Assembly: GCA_016194975.1 (NCBI GenBank)
Contig: JACQAM010000019.1
Location: forward strand, 123,346-187,345
Source: Bacteroidota bacterium
GTDB lineage: Bacteria > Bacteroidota > Bacteroidia > Palsa-965
DNA length: 64,000 bases
Direction: 5' to 3'
Shown here: one piece after another, positions 62,750-64,000 of the stretch
Layout: every line of letters starts with the position of its first letter
How positions within the stretch are numbered: the first letter of the stretch is position 1
Notes under the pieces: generated by a model
What the model saw: only the letters and a program-made list of their open reading frames with translations
What the model was told of the DNA's origin: nothing
The model's database searches: none
Made by a program: the position numbers and the translations under genes

Positions 62750-63790
62750 TCACGGATTCTCTATTTCAAGAACCCATTTTGGCTGTGGATTTAAATTCTC
62801 CAGTCCGCAATATTCGCTTCCCCACGGTGTTGGATTTTCGTCTGGCATAGGCATGAGCCGTCCTGTTACATCAATAATTTTTCCCTGGTGATGCTGAGTG
62901 CTATCGTATAAAAGATTGTCTTCTGTTTTATAAGTATAATGATAGAGCAACACGTCTTCATCTTTTCCCAGCGTGGCAAGAACAGAACAGCAGATATTAT
63001 CATAATCATCTTTTCTCGCACAGATGGTTGGCGGACCTTTTTGCGTGACGCGTAAACGAATGATCCGCGTAGCATTTTTCCGATAACCATCATTTGAATT
63101 ATAAGCAGAATCTAGAAGTAAATTGTAAGTTTCATTTCCCTTCCAGTTCGCTTCAGTAACCACGGTGAGATTCGCCAGTCCTTTTGCTTCCTGATGATTC
63201 ATATTGAAATTGATTATCAGAAATAGTATTAAAATCGGCATTACAAAAAAACCATAAAGTATAGCTACGGGTTTCCACGCTGTTTTAGCAACATCGTCTT
63301 CGCTGTTTGGTTTTATTCGCAGTACATACCAACCGAAAAGCCGGAGGAAGGGAATTACCAATCCTATGCAAATGCTGATCTCGTGTTCGTAGGTTCGTTC
63401 TATCCAGCCGATGAGATCTAACTGCAAAAGAAAAAAATAAAACGCAGGGGCGATGATATCGATAAAAACATAAGAAGGATGTGACGAACTGAAATCGTAA
63501 GTAACACTTCTCCGATTGATAAATATAAAACCGCCGGCGTGTGAAACCCCGTTGAAAGTGGCGGTATGCACGCCCGGACGAAAAATAGTGTAGAGCAACC
63601 AGGCAAAGAGGAGCAGGCCTATCGCAAATAGAACCCAATCGGTAACGCTGAGTGGCGGTGAATGATATCCATAAGCCGGCACGAATATTTTCTCGTACAG
63701 TTTAATGATCTCCGGGGAGATAAAAATTACAGCAAGCATGTGAGCGAATCCGATCTGTATCAAACTCGGAATTTTCCAGAATTGTCTCAT
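62750..63790 (-). CDS. Membrane protein of unknown function
   Basis: A 346-residue protein with five or six hydrophobic segments in the first 200 residues (e.g. W-V-L-F-A-I-G-L-L-L-F-A-W-L-L), then a soluble C-terminal domain of about 140 residues with a pair of vicinal cysteines (I-C-C-S-V). No family recognised. It is the last complete gene of the window. Confidence 0.75.
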   Translation of the reverse strand: MRQFWKIPSLIQIGFAHMLAVIFISPEIIKLYEKIFVPAYGYHSPPLSVTDWVLFAIGLLLFAWLLYTIFRPGVHTATFNGVSHAGGFIFINRRSVTYDFSSSHPSYVFIDIIAPAFYFFLLQLDLIGWIERTYEHEISICIGLVIPFLRLFGWYVLRIKPNSEDDVAKTAWKPVAILYGFFVMPILILFLIINFNMNHQEAKGLANLTVVTEANWKGNETYNLLLDSAYNSNDGYRKNATRIIRLRVTQKGPPTICARKDDYDNICCSVLATLGKDEDVLLYHYTYKTEDNLLYDSTQHHQGKIIDVTGRLMPMPDENPTPWGSEYCGLENLNPQPKWVLEIENP

Positions 63791-63859
63791 TACTTTTTAT
63801 TTAAATGTGAAAAATAATGTTTCTTTTATTTAGCAGCATTATTTTAATTAAAGATAAAT

Positions 63860-64000
63860 TAAGAAACTGTTTAAAAATGATTTGTTGAAAATTATATAAG
63901 GGGCATCGAAAGCAAAAGTTTTTGTGCATTTTATTTGAGGTCGACTAAAACTTCTTAAAAATGTACTCGACTGATACAACCGATGCCCAGTGGAAAGTTA
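63860..64000 (+). mobile_element. Left part of an IS5-like insertion sequence (continues beyond window)
   Basis: The left terminus is around AAGAAACTGTTTAAAAATGA (63861-63880), followed by about 80 bp of leader and a transposase start. The terminus resembles solitary copies at 14129, 15370 and 51984. The right end and target duplication are outside the window. Confidence 0.65.
63961..64000 (+). CDS. Transposase N-terminus, IS5-like (partial)
   Basis: ATG followed by 12 complete codons, M-Y-S-T-D-T-T-D-A-Q-W-K-V, up to the edge of the window. The Y-x-(S/T)-D-x-T-D-x-Q-W pattern is the usual opening of IS5-family (IS427/IS1031 group) transposases with a DUF4096 domain. Only this start is visible, so completeness cannot be judged. 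Confidence 0.7.
   Translation, partial: MYSTDTTDAQWKV

Overview
The window comes from a Bacteroidota chromosome, probably a free-living or environmental member of the Sphingobacteriia/Flavobacteriia/Chitinophagia side rather than Bacteroides. Evidence read from the sequence: two secreted proteins end in type IX secretion (T9SS) sorting domains (type B at 24.2 kb, type A at 58.9 kb). Many genes are preceded by the Bacteroidota -7 box TAnnTTTG, and starts generally lack Shine-Dalgarno motifs. The family content fits as well: an outer-membrane beta-barrel protein with carboxypeptidase-like regulatory domain, TPR-SpoIIE phosphatase, VPS10/BNR-repeat protein, TIGR02757 protein, and lipoproteins with short Ser-Cys lipoboxes. 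The base composition looks moderately AT-rich and fairly even.

Layout. 0-9.7 kb is a tightly packed, partly overlapping plus-strand operon for a surface polysaccharide: four glycosyltransferases, a WecE-like sugar aminotransferase, an acyltransferase-3 O-acylase, a Wzy-like polymerase and an AsnB-type amidotransferase. 9.7-14.8 kb holds a CNNM/CorC-type membrane protein, a methyltransferase, a TPR-SpoIIE phosphatase and a WcaF-like acetyltransferase. 15.4-19.9 kb is a minus-strand MBOAT / DHHW / SGNH-LysM cassette that looks like a cell-envelope polysaccharide O-acetylation machine. 20.2-20.6 kb carries tRNA-Asp and tRNA-Lys separated by a 107-bp tandem repeat. 20.9-41 kb has a large T9SS protein, guaB, small lipoproteins, DUF1003, DinB, Rieske, an outer-membrane protein, a TlpA-like thioredoxin, an AAA ATPase with a striking operator, a VOC protein, a BNR-repeat protein, a mono-haem lipoprotein and a HTH regulator. 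41-50 kb has an unusual lipoprotein/CsgG-like pair, an MFS exporter, a hydrolase and a dipeptide-type ABC importer (binding protein plus two enlarged permeases, no ATPases in view). 50.4-54.9 kb has tRNA-Ser, an ArsR-SRPBCC-SRPBCC operon and an MlaFED lipid transporter. 55-60.7 kb contains pckA and, 4 kb downstream, a displaced second copy of the pckA 3' end. 60.8-63.8 kb has a Thr-rich lipoprotein, a YncE-like beta-propeller and a membrane protein. The window ends inside an IS5-like element.

The most unusual signals are (1) the 122-bp duplication of the pckA 3' end (about 93% identical by hand alignment) that brackets a 3.9-kb segment like an integration footprint; (2) a nested palindrome over the promoter of an apparently leaderless AAA ATPase gene; (3) several small palindromic elements and IS-like termini that supply stop codons, start codons or C-terminal residues to neighbouring genes; and (4) the tRNA-linked tandem repeat. 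No CRISPR array, prophage or complete known defence island was seen.
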